Of a DNA stretch of 47,783 nucleotides, positions 25,993 to 34,980 are shown one piece after another. The position numbers and the translations under genes were made by a program. The notes under the pieces are model-generated. The model saw only the letters and a program-made list of their open reading frames with translations. It was not told the origin of the DNA and did not search any database. Numbering within the stretch: position 1 is the first letter of the stretch; each line of letters begins with the position of its first letter. This DNA comes from an uncultured Saprospiraceae bacterium (GTDB lineage Bacteria > Bacteroidota > Bacteroidia > Chitinophagales > Saprospiraceae), in contig CALLVC010000265.1 of assembly GCA_938010785.1 (NCBI GenBank), positions 1 through 47,783 on the forward strand, written 5' to 3'.

Positions 25993-26389
25993 TTATACAA
26001 TTCTCCTGTTCATTAATGCTTGTCCTTTATTCGATTCGGGTGGGGGAAGAATAGAATCTTACGATTTAGAAATTGCGGGTAAGTATTTTATATGTTTTTC
26101 CTTTTAAAAAAAAAAGTTGTTTTTCAAAAGTATATTTTTCGGACTGATTCATAGTGTATTCGTCTAAAGATTTTTATAAAATTAAGTTTATAATATAAAC
26201 AAATGTAAGTTATCTAAACTAATAAAAAATCAATTATCTCTCCAAAATTTACATGCTGGCAGACAAACTTGATTTTATCTGACAATTCCTCACTTTTTAA
26301 GCAAAAAATAAGTGTTACCGGCTTTCTTTTTTTAGTTTTATGCGATTACCTAATAAATTAATTTTCTTTTTAGCAGCTATATATTTTTC
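25993..26389. other. divergent intergenic region
   Basis: About 400 bp, AT-rich, between the divergent adhesin and M23-like genes; it must hold both promoters, but I could not find a convincing -33/-7 pair. A 40-codon frame at 26340-26462 is discussed under rejected items. Confidence 0.4.
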
Positions 26390-28150
26390 ATGCGGCAATT
26401 TATATTTTTCACCTATTTTATTTTTCTATTTTCTACAGAGCAAGTTTTTGCACAACCTGTAAACGATAATTGTTCCGATGCAATTGTTTTAAATGCTACT
26501 AATGGGGGTTGTTATTTTAATGCGACTTTAGTTAATGCAACGCAATCATTATCTGCTGGAAATTGCAATAGTGCATTAATACAAGATATTTGGTTTTCAT
26601 TTGTAGCAGATTCCACTTTTCATCAAGTCTCTGTGAATCCTTCTAGCGGGATGGATGCTGTTTTAGAGGTACGTAAAGGAATTACCTGCGAAGGGGAATT
26701 TTTGGCTTGTATTGACCAAGGTGGAGGAGATGGAGCCGTAGAAAATTTAGGACTAAATAATTTAGTGAAAGGGAATACTTATTTTATACGAATTTATGAT
26801 TTTACGGGCTCTGGAATCAAGCCAAGTACTTGGAATTTAGATGTGTGTGTGTCTGGTTTTGCACCTTCAGAATTGCCTGAAATTCAATTGGTTAATCCAA
26901 AAGGAGGAGAGATTTTTGAAGCAGGAAGTATTTTGAATATTCAGGCAGAAGTTGAAGGGGTGATTTCTGGAAAAGAAGTAGCCTTTTCTAAAGATAATGG
27001 TGCCTCATGGGAAATAATATGGCAGTCTTCTAGCCCCAATCCTCTTTTTGAATACGATTGGTTTATACCTAGTATAAATGCTGAAAAGTGTTTAATTAAA
27101 GCTACTGTTTTTCAGCTTGGAGAAGCTTTTGAAGTTATTAATGAACTACCATTTAGTATCACCACTAATCCTACTCCTCAATTTAGATTAAGTCAAGAAT
27201 TAAGTCATTTATATTGGCCTTTTTACAATCCGTCTGTTATTGAGCCAAATGATTTTCATGTACCAAGCGAATGGCAAAATCAAGAAGATGGCGTCCTAAT
27301 CACTAGTGATGATGTGGTCAATATTTGGTTTTTTTTCAATGACCATTATTGGCAAAGTAGTGGGCGGTGGCATCATTCGGGGGATAATTGTTTTGCTCAA
27401 GATTGGAATTTTATCAATGGCGGAAATTCAGATTGTCGAATGTATTTTTTCTCCCCGATGGCGGGAAAAGTCTTATTTAAAAAAGAATCTTGTTTAAATT
27501 TTAATTGTGCGAATCCAACTTGTACTAGTGGATGTGGAAATTATATTGTCGTACAATCAGTTGAAGACCCAACTTTTGCCTATAGGGCTTGTCATTTTAG
27601 TGAATTGAATGAGGAGGTTGAGGTCGGAGAAGTCATTGAAGCAGGAGATTTGATAGCTAGGGTAGGGAATGAAGGCAGTTCAAGTGCAGCCCATGTTCAT
27701 TTTGTTTTGTATAAAAATTTGTCAAATGAAAATATAGCAACATTGGCTTCTGGTGCAACTTTGAGTTCTAATTCAGACCAAAGTATAAATCCAGCTAATT
27801 TATCTGATTTATGTTTTGATAAGGCAGCAAATTTTAGATTTGATGTTCCGTTAGATAATCAAATTACGAATATTCCGCTGGTGGAATATGAACCTGTCTA
27901 CCGACTTAAACTGTTCCCAAATCCAAATAATGGACAGTTTAACCTTACTTTGAATGCCAATGCTTACCAATTTATGACCATCGAAGTTTTTGACCCAATA
28001 GGACAACGCGTTTTTCTTAAAGAAAAGGAGCAATATTTAAAAGATACCAATATAAAAATTGAATTAGAAAAGGTAGTTGCTGGGATGTATTTTGTTAGGT
28101 TAAGATTTGACCAAGAGTTCCTACAGGAAAGAATAATAATTACTAAATAA
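26390..28150 (+). CDS. secreted M23-like protein with T9SS type A sorting domain
   Basis: 586-aa secreted protein. Signal peptide (about 1-22, ending VFAQ); a PPC-like domain (about 24-160, VNDNCSDAI, QDIWFSFVADS, GNTYFIRIYDF); a linker; an M23/LytM-type domain (about 310-455: FFSPMAGKVLF, GNYIVVQSVED, GDLIARVGNEGSSSAAHVHFVLY); and a Por/T9SS type A sorting tail (about 505-586, KLFPNPNNGQFNL ... GMYFVRLRF). The HxH motif is intact (HVH), but the first motif, normally HxxxD, reads CFAQD, so the first Zn ligand appears to be Cys or lost. Activity on peptidoglycan is therefore uncertain. It is divergent from the adhesin and monocistronic. Confidence 0.85.
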   Translation: MRQFIFFTYFIFLFSTEQVFAQPVNDNCSDAIVLNATNGGCYFNATLVNATQSLSAGNCNSALIQDIWFSFVADSTFHQVSVNPSSGMDAVLEVRKGITCEGEFLACIDQGGGDGAVENLGLNNLVKGNTYFIRIYDFTGSGIKPSTWNLDVCVSGFAPSELPEIQLVNPKGGEIFEAGSILNIQAEVEGVISGKEVAFSKDNGASWEIIWQSSSPNPLFEYDWFIPSINAEKCLIKATVFQLGEAFEVINELPFSITTNPTPQFRLSQELSHLYWPFYNPSVIEPNDFHVPSEWQNQEDGVLITSDDVVNIWFFFNDHYWQSSGRWHHSGDNCFAQDWNFINGGNSDCRMYFFSPMAGKVLFKKESCLNFNCANPTCTSGCGNYIVVQSVEDPTFAYRACHFSELNEEVEVGEVIEAGDLIARVGNEGSSSAAHVHFVLYKNLSNENIATLASGATLSSNSDQSINPANLSDLCFDKAANFRFDVPLDNQITNIPLVEYEPVYRLKLFPNPNNGQFNLTLNANAYQFMTIEVFDPIGQRVFLKEKEQYLKDTNIKIELEKVVAGMYFVRLRFDQEFLQERIIITK

Positions 28151-29198
28151 TTCTACTTAGCTTAGAGGGCAGTAAATAAATAAAGTAAACAAAGACCGAT
28201 TAGCTTTAAAATATTCTCTTGAAATTCGTCCATAATATTTAATTGATTTGATAGAGGAAATACAAAGTTGATGCCATTTATTAAATAAAATAATATTTTA
28301 TAAAAATATATATATAGTGCACGCACCTTTAGTAATAATAATGGCGCTTTGACAACTATTGCAAAAAGTAGCTTAGACCTCTGGTCTGAGCAGCCTAAAC
28401 GTACTACTCCTCAGACCAGAGGTCTAAGCTACTTTAGCTCTTTTGCAAAATTTGTCAATGAACCATAATAATTTATTGCTCAGTATGCTATTACAAATGT
28501 GTCTGTATCATCGACCACTAAAAAGGTGCAGCATCGGACTTAGTTTTACTTTCTGCAAATCCATTAGCACAAATAGTCAATACTTTTTAAGTCCATAAGC
28601 ATCCAGATAGTTATCGTTGACAAGTTATGCCTACCGAAGGAGGCTTAAAGTTTGAGTTTGAATTTGAACTTTATCTAGGACCTTAAGACTACATACTCAT
28701 AAATATATATATTGATAAATAGGTCTTACTTTAAAATTAAATATACAACTAACTGACTATCAATGAATCTATTAAGGGAAAATTATATTGGTAAAAACAA
28801 TATATTAGAACTTGTCTCATAAGGCTTGTTTTTATGTTTATTTTGTAATAAAATTGTTTTGAGAAAAGAAAACTACACATCCCAACGTGATTATTAATGA
28901 CACAAAAATGGGTTAATTTATCTTAGATAATTAGCTTGTTAAAAGGAAAAAGTAAAGCTAGAAATAATCATTTATCCTTTGGATAAAGTTGATGTTTTTG
29001 CTTTGGAACTAATTTTCTACCCCACTTACTTATTGATAAAAATTGCCGCTGTGCAATTTTTGCATCCCCTCCATTTATAGCGATAATTTCACCTACTTCT
29101 TGGTTCAATTTATATTGAGGCAAAAGGTTAAATTATTATAGTTCCCTAGCGACAAACATTCTTGATTTACAAACTCTAGCAAACATACTACACAAGTA
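28151..29198. other. 1-kb intergenic region before polysaccharide locus
   Basis: No gene found. It contains the long palindrome at 28350-28457 and, on the minus strand at 28968-29132, a 54-codon open stretch without a start codon that reads like a protein fragment. The rest is AT-rich and non-coding. A promoter for the polysaccharide operon is expected near 29150 but no consensus was found. Confidence 0.5.
28350..28457. repeat. long palindrome with 26-bp perfect arms
   Basis: Arms 28365-28390 and 28410-28435 (AAAGTAGCTTAGACCTC... and complement) pair perfectly over 26 bp around a 19-nt loop. After a short unpaired gap the symmetry resumes outside with GCAAAA/TTTTGC and TGACAA/TTGTCA, giving a cruciform of about 108 bp. 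No ORF and no T-run. Confidence 0.88.
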
Positions 29199-31463
29199 AT
29201 GGAACTTACATACTACTTAAGCATACTATGGAGAAGAAAATGGCTAATTTTGTTGTCTGCAATCCTTGCAGGTGTTTTAGCCTATTATATAGTTTCCCTT
29301 AAGCCCCCAATTTACAAATCTGAGACTATCCTTTCTACTGGAGTAATTGACCCAACGGGTATCAATCCAGGAAAAGACAACCCTTTCATTCAGCAATTAC
29401 ATATTAAAATGAGTTTTAATAACTTAATACAATACGTGACTTCGCGTAGTTGTATTAATTTGTTGACCTTTCATTTGTTAAATCATGATTTAGAACCAGA
29501 CGAATTTGGAGATGGGCCATTTAGAGCACCTGAGGTTTTATCTAGTTATAACGAGGCATCTATAGATACCTTAAGTAACCTATTAGCAGTAAAACTGGAA
29601 CAATTAAAACCAGAATTTGAGCGACCAGAGGATGAACTATTCTTCAATAAGATAGCTAAAGATTATAAATATGATTATGAAAAGTTGAAACAAGACCATC
29701 TTCAAATTCAACGAATGGGGGAGACGGATTATGTAAAAATATCTTTTACTTCAGAAAATGCAGAATTATCTGCTTTTGCAGCTAGCAAATTTAGTAAATC
29801 TGTGATTGATTATTTTGAGTCAAAAAGAAATAGTGAAACAGATGAGGCCTTAGCCTATTTAAGCACAACTGCCCAAGCTAAAAAAGATAAACTAGACAAT
29901 AAGCAAAACGATTTAAAATCCTATAATTCAGGTAATCAATTGGTTGATTTGGTTTCTCAAAGAGAAGCTACGGTTAATCAGATTAGAGATTTAGAACAGC
30001 AAAAAAGTAATGCCCAAGCAGCTATAAACGCTAATGAGGCCACCATAAAAGATTTGGAGAAATTGATGAAAAAACCAAATTTGATGGATGAGGAGCCCGC
30101 CAAATTGGATGAAAATGATGCGGATAATTATGCAATTATTCAACTAAATAGAAAAATTGTCAATCGAAAGGAACTAGTTGCTATGTACACCAATAATTTA
30201 ATTGATGGTATTGGCAATAAACGAAAAAATGAATCATCTCTACGTTTGGTTAAAAAGCAATTAAATGAGGATATGAAGGCCTTGTCGAGATTGCAAAAGG
30301 AAAAAGTGGAGGAGAAAGTGGAAACTGAAGATGATACCAGAGAAAACGGGCTCTTTGATAGACATCTTTCTGCTACGATTGACCTCACCAACGCCAAAGA
30401 AGAAATGGCCATTATAGAGGAGAAATTAATCGAATTAAGGGCTAGGTCAAATAGTTTTGTATCAAATCAGGCTTATGTAACAAATCTTGAAAGAGAGATT
30501 AATATTGCCAAGGAGGATTATGAAATGGTCGTTAGAAAATTAGAGTTAGAACGATTAGAAACCAAAAGCTTAGATAGTCCTTTTACCATCATTGAACATG
30601 CCCAAATACCAGAAGAAGCGGAGTCTGATAAGAAAATATTATTTACGGCATTCTCAGGTGTGGTAGGTGCTTCAATGGCAACTTTCTTTATTTTTCTATT
30701 GGCCTTTTTGGATAATACAATGCATTCTCCCAATCAGTTTAAGGCTTTTACCGGTTTATCGCTTATTGGAAGTGTCATAAAAATTAATCATAAGAAACTC
30801 AATTTGCAAGAATTATTTGCAGGGGAAACTAAGGATAAAGTCATGGAAAGATTCAAAGAATTAATTCGTGATTTGAGGTTTAATCTGGAGAAAATCAAAG
30901 GAGGGAATATCTTCTTGGTAACTAGTCCAAGAGAAGATGAAGGAAAATCTTTTTTGATTACGATTTTGGCACATTCACTTTTATTAAAGCAAAAAAAAGT
31001 ATTGGTAATTGATACCAATTTTAAAAGAAATACACTTTCTACTTGGGCGGATAAAGCACTACCAGCGAGTTATGGACTCCATCAATTATTAGTAGATGCT
31101 AAGTTGACTGAACATTTTGCGGTAACAAGTATTAAGTCACCATTTAACAATACACCGATTGAATCAATTAGTAATTCTGGTAGGTCTCAATCTCCGCTAG
31201 AAGGACTGAATGAAGAAGAATTTCAATTGTTTTTAAGAAGATTATCAGAAAAATACGACTTTATTTTCATGGAGGGGGCAGCTTTAAATGAATATGCTGA
31301 TACCAAGGAGTTGATAGATTTTAGTGACAATGTGTTGGCTATTTTTAGCTCAGATTCAACCATGAGACAAGCAGATAAAGACTCCTTAGCCTTTTTAAAT
31401 GCTTTAGGAGATAAGTTTGGTGGTTCGATTTTAAATCGAATTAACCGAAAAAATATGGGATAA
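29199..31463 (+). CDS. Wzz/Wzc-like chain-length protein, degenerate kinase domain
   Basis: 754-aa inner-membrane protein of the polysaccharide co-polymerase group. N-terminal Wzz domain with TM helix (about 12-33, RKWLILLSAILAGVLAYYIVS) and the typical YKSETIL; long coiled coils (about 200-450); second TM helix (about 482-505); and a cytoplasmic BY-kinase-like domain (about 540-754). The nucleotide-binding motifs are altered: Walker A is TSPREDEGKSFL instead of xxPGEGKS, the A' motif is VIDTNFKRN rather than the usual DxD/DxR form, and Walker B reads FIFMEGAAL, with Glu for Asp. There is no C-terminal Tyr cluster. It likely controls export or chain length without tyrosine kinase activity. 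First gene of the polysaccharide locus. Confidence 0.88.
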   Translation: MELTYYLSILWRRKWLILLSAILAGVLAYYIVSLKPPIYKSETILSTGVIDPTGINPGKDNPFIQQLHIKMSFNNLIQYVTSRSCINLLTFHLLNHDLEPDEFGDGPFRAPEVLSSYNEASIDTLSNLLAVKLEQLKPEFERPEDELFFNKIAKDYKYDYEKLKQDHLQIQRMGETDYVKISFTSENAELSAFAASKFSKSVIDYFESKRNSETDEALAYLSTTAQAKKDKLDNKQNDLKSYNSGNQLVDLVSQREATVNQIRDLEQQKSNAQAAINANEATIKDLEKLMKKPNLMDEEPAKLDENDADNYAIIQLNRKIVNRKELVAMYTNNLIDGIGNKRKNESSLRLVKKQLNEDMKALSRLQKEKVEEKVETEDDTRENGLFDRHLSATIDLTNAKEEMAIIEEKLIELRARSNSFVSNQAYVTNLEREINIAKEDYEMVVRKLELERLETKSLDSPFTIIEHAQIPEEAESDKKILFTAFSGVVGASMATFFIFLLAFLDNTMHSPNQFKAFTGLSLIGSVIKINHKKLNLQELFAGETKDKVMERFKELIRDLRFNLEKIKGGNIFLVTSPREDEGKSFLITILAHSLLLKQKKVLVIDTNFKRNTLSTWADKALPASYGLHQLLVDAKLTEHFAVTSIKSPFNNTPIESISNSGRSQSPLEGLNEEEFQLFLRRLSEKYDFIFMEGAALNEYADTKELIDFSDNVLAIFSSDSTMRQADKDSLAFLNALGDKFGGSILNRINRKNMG

Positions 31464-31526
31464 TTCGGTAAGTTATTTCAGTTATTAAAATAAATTTATA
31501 GCCGAATCATCTTAACAAACACAGCG

Positions 31527-32918
31527 ATGCAAAAAGACAACACTAAAAGTTACTGGTTAATTTCCGGTCTCTATGCCTTTTTTGAAAAAGGTGCCAACTA
31601 CCTGTTTGGGTTCGGTAGTGTATTTATATTATATCGAGTTTTGGAAGTATCTGAAATGGGTATTTGGGTTTTATTTTTAACCATTTGTGCCTTTTTGGAA
31701 GTAACGAGAATGGGTTTGATTCAAAATGCGCTGGTTAAATTTTTATCTTCAGAGGACAAAGCGCTGCATGGAGAAATTAATACTGCTTCGTTATTTTTAA
31801 ATTTTGTCTTAACCGCACTTTTCGCTTGTTTTTTGTATCTTTTAGCTCCCTTTTGTGGATACATATTTGAAAGTCCCTCCATCATTCCCCTTTTGCATAT
31901 TTATGCTTTGACTACCTTGGTTTTAACACCAATGTATCAATCAAATTTCATACTCCAAGCCAATTTATCATTTAAAGGTATTTTTCTGAGTAATACTATT
32001 CGACAGGGGCCATTTTTTCTATTCCTGTTGTACTTGTATCTTTCAGATTCGCCAATAGCATTATTGCAATTAGCTCAATTTCAAGTCTTTACAGCTTGTT
32101 TAGGGAGTGCAGTAGCCGTTTATCATGCATGGCCTTATTTAAATTTTGCTAAAAAAGCGAAATGGGATTGGGTTAAAAAATTGGTGAATTTTGGCAAATA
32201 TGCAGTATCTACTAACTTAAGTATCATGCTCTATAAAAGTATGGATAAAATGATGCTGGGTGGCTTGATTTCAACTGCTTCTGTGGGTATTTATGATTTA
32301 GCGATTCGAATAACGAATTTAATGGAAGTACCAACATTTTCTGCCGCCGCAGTTGTTTTTCCTCAAAGTGCCAGAGAGATGGTCAATAATGGGAAAACGG
32401 GCGTGAAGAAAATGTATGAACAATCCGTAGGTGCGATATTAGGATTACTATTACCGATTATTTTGTTTGTAGAATTATTTCCCGAAATCATTATTTTAAT
32501 AATTGCGGGAGAAGAATATTTACCTGCAGTACCGCTATTGAGATTAACCATTTTATTCGGACTGTTTTTACCATTTGGAAGTCAAATGGGAACGGTTTTA
32601 GAATCGATTGGAAAGCCTCATATTAATTTTTATTGTACTGTATTTGGGTTTATCCTAAATGTCATTTTTAACTATTTATTTATTAGTTGGATGGGGATAA
32701 TGGGCGCCGCATATGGAACGCTGTTGACTTATTTTATCACATTTATCATTACCCAAGTGATTTTATATAAAATATTGAATGTCAGAACATTAAATGTATT
32801 TAAATACATTTGGGAATTTTATCAAAAAGGATTTGCATTAGCAAAAGATAAATTTAATTATTTTTTTCAAAAACCCAATATTGCCGCTGATATCCCCCCT
32901 AACCAAGGCAAGCATTGA
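31527..32918 (+). CDS. oligosaccharide flippase (Wzx family)
   Basis: 463-aa integral membrane protein of the MOP flippase superfamily with about 12-14 hydrophobic helices and few charged loops; NYLFGFGSVFILYRVLEVSEMGIW near the N-terminus is typical of polysaccharide flippases. It would move lipid-linked repeat units from the cytoplasmic to the periplasmic side of the inner membrane for polymerisation. It follows the Wzz/Wzc-like gene by 63 nt in the same direction. Polymerase and transferase genes lie further along the locus, so a Wzx/Wzy-type pathway is likely. A structured repeat region follows it. Confidence 0.9.
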   Translation: MQKDNTKSYWLISGLYAFFEKGANYLFGFGSVFILYRVLEVSEMGIWVLFLTICAFLEVTRMGLIQNALVKFLSSEDKALHGEINTASLFLNFVLTALFACFLYLLAPFCGYIFESPSIIPLLHIYALTTLVLTPMYQSNFILQANLSFKGIFLSNTIRQGPFFLFLLYLYLSDSPIALLQLAQFQVFTACLGSAVAVYHAWPYLNFAKKAKWDWVKKLVNFGKYAVSTNLSIMLYKSMDKMMLGGLISTASVGIYDLAIRITNLMEVPTFSAAAVVFPQSAREMVNNGKTGVKKMYEQSVGAILGLLLPIILFVELFPEIIILIIAGEEYLPAVPLLRLTILFGLFLPFGSQMGTVLESIGKPHINFYCTVFGFILNVIFNYLFISWMGIMGAAYGTLLTYFITFIITQVILYKILNVRTLNVFKYIWEFYQKGFALAKDKFNYFFQKPNIAADIPPNQGKH

Positions 32919-32980
32919 TATTAAAGTAAATCTGAAAGGAGCTGAATTCTGATTGATTAATCTTATGCTTTTTTGGTAGT

Positions 32981-33097
32981 GAAATTCAGAAATCATATAT
33001 CAGAAATCATAGATCATACCTCTGTATAATTAGAATTTCTGAGCCTTATCACACAGATTTATGATGTAAAATTTATGATGTATGATTTATGATTTTT
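32981..33097. repeat. inverted pair of heptad arrays
   Basis: A left array of 7-nt units (AGAAATC, ATATATC, AGAAATC, ATAGATC, ATACCTC; 32988-33022, with a diverged unit before) and a right array of six units (GATTTAT, GATGTAA, AATTTAT, GATGTAT, GATTTAT, GATTTTT; 33056-33097). The right array is the reverse complement of the left type (ATAAATC, ATACATC). The period of 7 is exact in both. It lies about 65 nt after the flippase stop. Nothing else is seen in 32919-33200. Confidence 0.8.
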
Positions 33098-33200
33098 AAG
33101 CCAAGTTCTAAAAGATTTAAATCATTATATCAGATAATTTCTGTATTACCAATTCCCCCTGAATCCCCCAGATTCATATTAATAAATTTAAAAAAGAGTT

Positions 33201-34109
33201 ATGGGGAGGATTAACCAAGTTTTTAGGCGAATGTGTAATCTAGCAGCAACGCCGTTTGTGAAAGTTGGATTTTTAGGTAAAGTATTGGATGTTTTTTATC
33301 AAGAATACCAATACAATAAAATTTTAGCTACACAACAAAGCGTTCATCGAAAGTTGAAGGGTAATTTCAAAGAGGCTGAGGTAAAGTATGGCCCTTTCCA
33401 AGGGTTAAAATATCCAGAATTAGCTGGGTTTGGAAGTGAGCTGTATCCTAAATTATTAGGCTGTTATGAAGTAGAATTGTTTGATTGGGTGGAACGAATT
33501 CGTCCCAATAATTATGATAAAATTGTAAATATTGGTTGTGCAGAAGGGTATTATGCGGTAGGCTTAGGATTGATGTTTGAAAATTCATTAATTTATGCTT
33601 ACGATTTAGCCGAAAGGGCTCGAGAATTATGTACCGCGATGGGAAAAGAAAATGACATTTCGAATAGGTTAAATGTTTTTAGTAAATGTACGACCAATAC
33701 CTTAAAGAAATTAGATTTTGGAGAACGCTCCTTAATTGTTTGTGATTGTGAAGGCTTTGAAATGGAGTTATTCAAATCAGAAGTAATGGACAATATCAAA
33801 AATTGTGATATCCTAATTGAATTACATGATTTTATCAATCCAGATATTTCTAATAAAATGTTACCTCTTTTTGAAGAGACCCATAATCTAGTCATTTATA
33901 GGAGTATGGATGATGAATTGAAAATAATTCAGTTAAGTGAAAAATATAAGGAATTGCAGAAATTAACTCAATTCGAAAAGAAAATCGCTTTAGGTGAATT
34001 AAGACCAACCACGATGGAGTGGGCTTTTTTAACGCCTAAAAAGGCAATTTCTATTTCCGTTCCAAAAAGAAAGGAAAAAGAGGTGAATTTTATCGAAAAA
34101 GTTGGATAA
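33201..34109 (+). CDS. SAM-dependent methyltransferase, FkbM-like
   Basis: 302-aa protein. Residues about 64-94 carry the pattern GPFQGLKYP...YPKLLGCYEVEL, and after it comes a Rossmann-type SAM motif, VNIGCAEGYYAVGLG (about 110-124), then YAYDLAERARELC, LIVCDCEGFEMELF and CDILIELHDF, in keeping with FkbM-like sugar or amide O-methyltransferases. It probably methylates a sugar of the polysaccharide. The same fold, without a working SAM motif, appears as the C-terminal half of the GT32 protein at 36289, so the two likely share an origin. It is separated from the flippase by a heptad-repeat region and followed within 27 nt by another methyltransferase. Confidence 0.75.
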   Translation: MGRINQVFRRMCNLAATPFVKVGFLGKVLDVFYQEYQYNKILATQQSVHRKLKGNFKEAEVKYGPFQGLKYPELAGFGSELYPKLLGCYEVELFDWVERIRPNNYDKIVNIGCAEGYYAVGLGLMFENSLIYAYDLAERARELCTAMGKENDISNRLNVFSKCTTNTLKKLDFGERSLIVCDCEGFEMELFKSEVMDNIKNCDILIELHDFINPDISNKMLPLFEETHNLVIYRSMDDELKIIQLSEKYKELQKLTQFEKKIALGELRPTTMEWAFLTPKKAISISVPKRKEKEVNFIEKVG

Positions 34110-34136
34110 TAGTCTAAAATTATTAATAAGTAAACT

Positions 34137-34904
34137 ATGACAGAATCTTTATTATTGGAAGGCTTAAATTATGCAGAACAAAATTTTCTGGATGAAAATG
34201 CGGACCATTTAAAAGTAGACAAACGATTGGTTCGCAGCCTTTTAGATTTAGATGGTAAGCGAATCATGGACTTTGGTTGTGGCATGGGCGGTATGACCCT
34301 GTGGTATGCTAAGAACTGGGATTGTGAAGTGCATGGAGTGGATATTGATGGTCATCATATCCAAGTGGCCAACCAAATTAAAGCTAAGCACAATGTGCAA
34401 AATGTCCATTTTGCAAAGCGAAATGTAATTGAAGACCCATTAGATGGTAAGTTTGATTTTGTATTTTTAAATGATGTGGTAGAGCACATTCCTTTAGATA
34501 TTTTGCAAAATATTTTTCTCCAATTGGAAAAGATATTAGCTCCAGATGGGAAGATATTTGTCTCTTATCCACCTTGGAAAAGTCCATACGCATCCCATTT
34601 GAATCATGTAATTAAAATTCCTTGGTGTCAATTTTTACCAAAGTCGACTTTAGACGGTTTGATTGAGAAAAATAACCACCCAATCGTAGGAGAATTAGAA
34701 AGTGATTTAAGAGAAGCTTATGATGGACTGAATCATATGACACATGACAAAATTTCTAAGATTGTTGCAAACACCAGCTTAAAACAAGTCTATCGAAAAA
34801 GTCATTGCATACTAAATAGATTGCCTTTATTAGAAAGTGTTCCATTTAGAATATTTCCATTAAACTACCTGATTACCAAAGAATTCCTGATGGTCGGGAA
34901 ATAG
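34137..34904 (+). CDS. class I SAM-dependent methyltransferase
   Basis: 255-aa soluble enzyme with the SAM-binding motif IMDFGCGMGGMTLWYAK (about residues 39-55), the acidic motif VHGVDIDGHHI that binds the ribose, and motif DFVFLNDVVEHIPLD, as in UbiE/COQ5-type methyltransferases. The C-terminal 100 residues (YPPWKSPYASHLNH...) form a cap of unknown specificity. It probably modifies a sugar or lipid intermediate in the polysaccharide pathway. It starts 27 nt after the preceding methyltransferase gene; its stop codon abuts a pair of heptad arrays. Confidence 0.88.
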   Translation: MTESLLLEGLNYAEQNFLDENADHLKVDKRLVRSLLDLDGKRIMDFGCGMGGMTLWYAKNWDCEVHGVDIDGHHIQVANQIKAKHNVQNVHFAKRNVIEDPLDGKFDFVFLNDVVEHIPLDILQNIFLQLEKILAPDGKIFVSYPPWKSPYASHLNHVIKIPWCQFLPKSTLDGLIEKNNHPIVGELESDLREAYDGLNHMTHDKISKIVANTSLKQVYRKSHCILNRLPLLESVPFRIFPLNYLITKEFLMVGK

Positions 34905-34973
34905 TTGTAAGTGGTTAGTGGTGAGTTGTAAATTTGGCTCAATACTGACCACTAACCACTGACCACTAACAAC
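34904..34973. repeat. hairpin of two inverted heptad arrays
   Basis: Directly after the stop codon come four 7-nt units (GTTGTAA, GTGGTTA, GTGGTGA, GTTGTAA; 34904-34931), 14 nt, then four units (TGACCAC, TAACCAC, TGACCAC, TAACAAC; 34946-34973) whose complements are GTGGTCA/GTGGTTA/GTTGTTA. The two arrays can pair along 28 nt. The next ATG is 7 nt after the second array, so the whole spacer is repeat. Confidence 0.85.
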
Positions 34974-34980
34974 TTAAAAA

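Noticed and set aside
26340-26462. 40-codon ORF starting MRLPNKLIFFLAAIYFSCGN, with a lipobox-like start
   Set aside because: It overlaps the signal peptide of the M23-like gene in another frame and ends in a random hydrophobic tail; probably chance in T-rich DNA.
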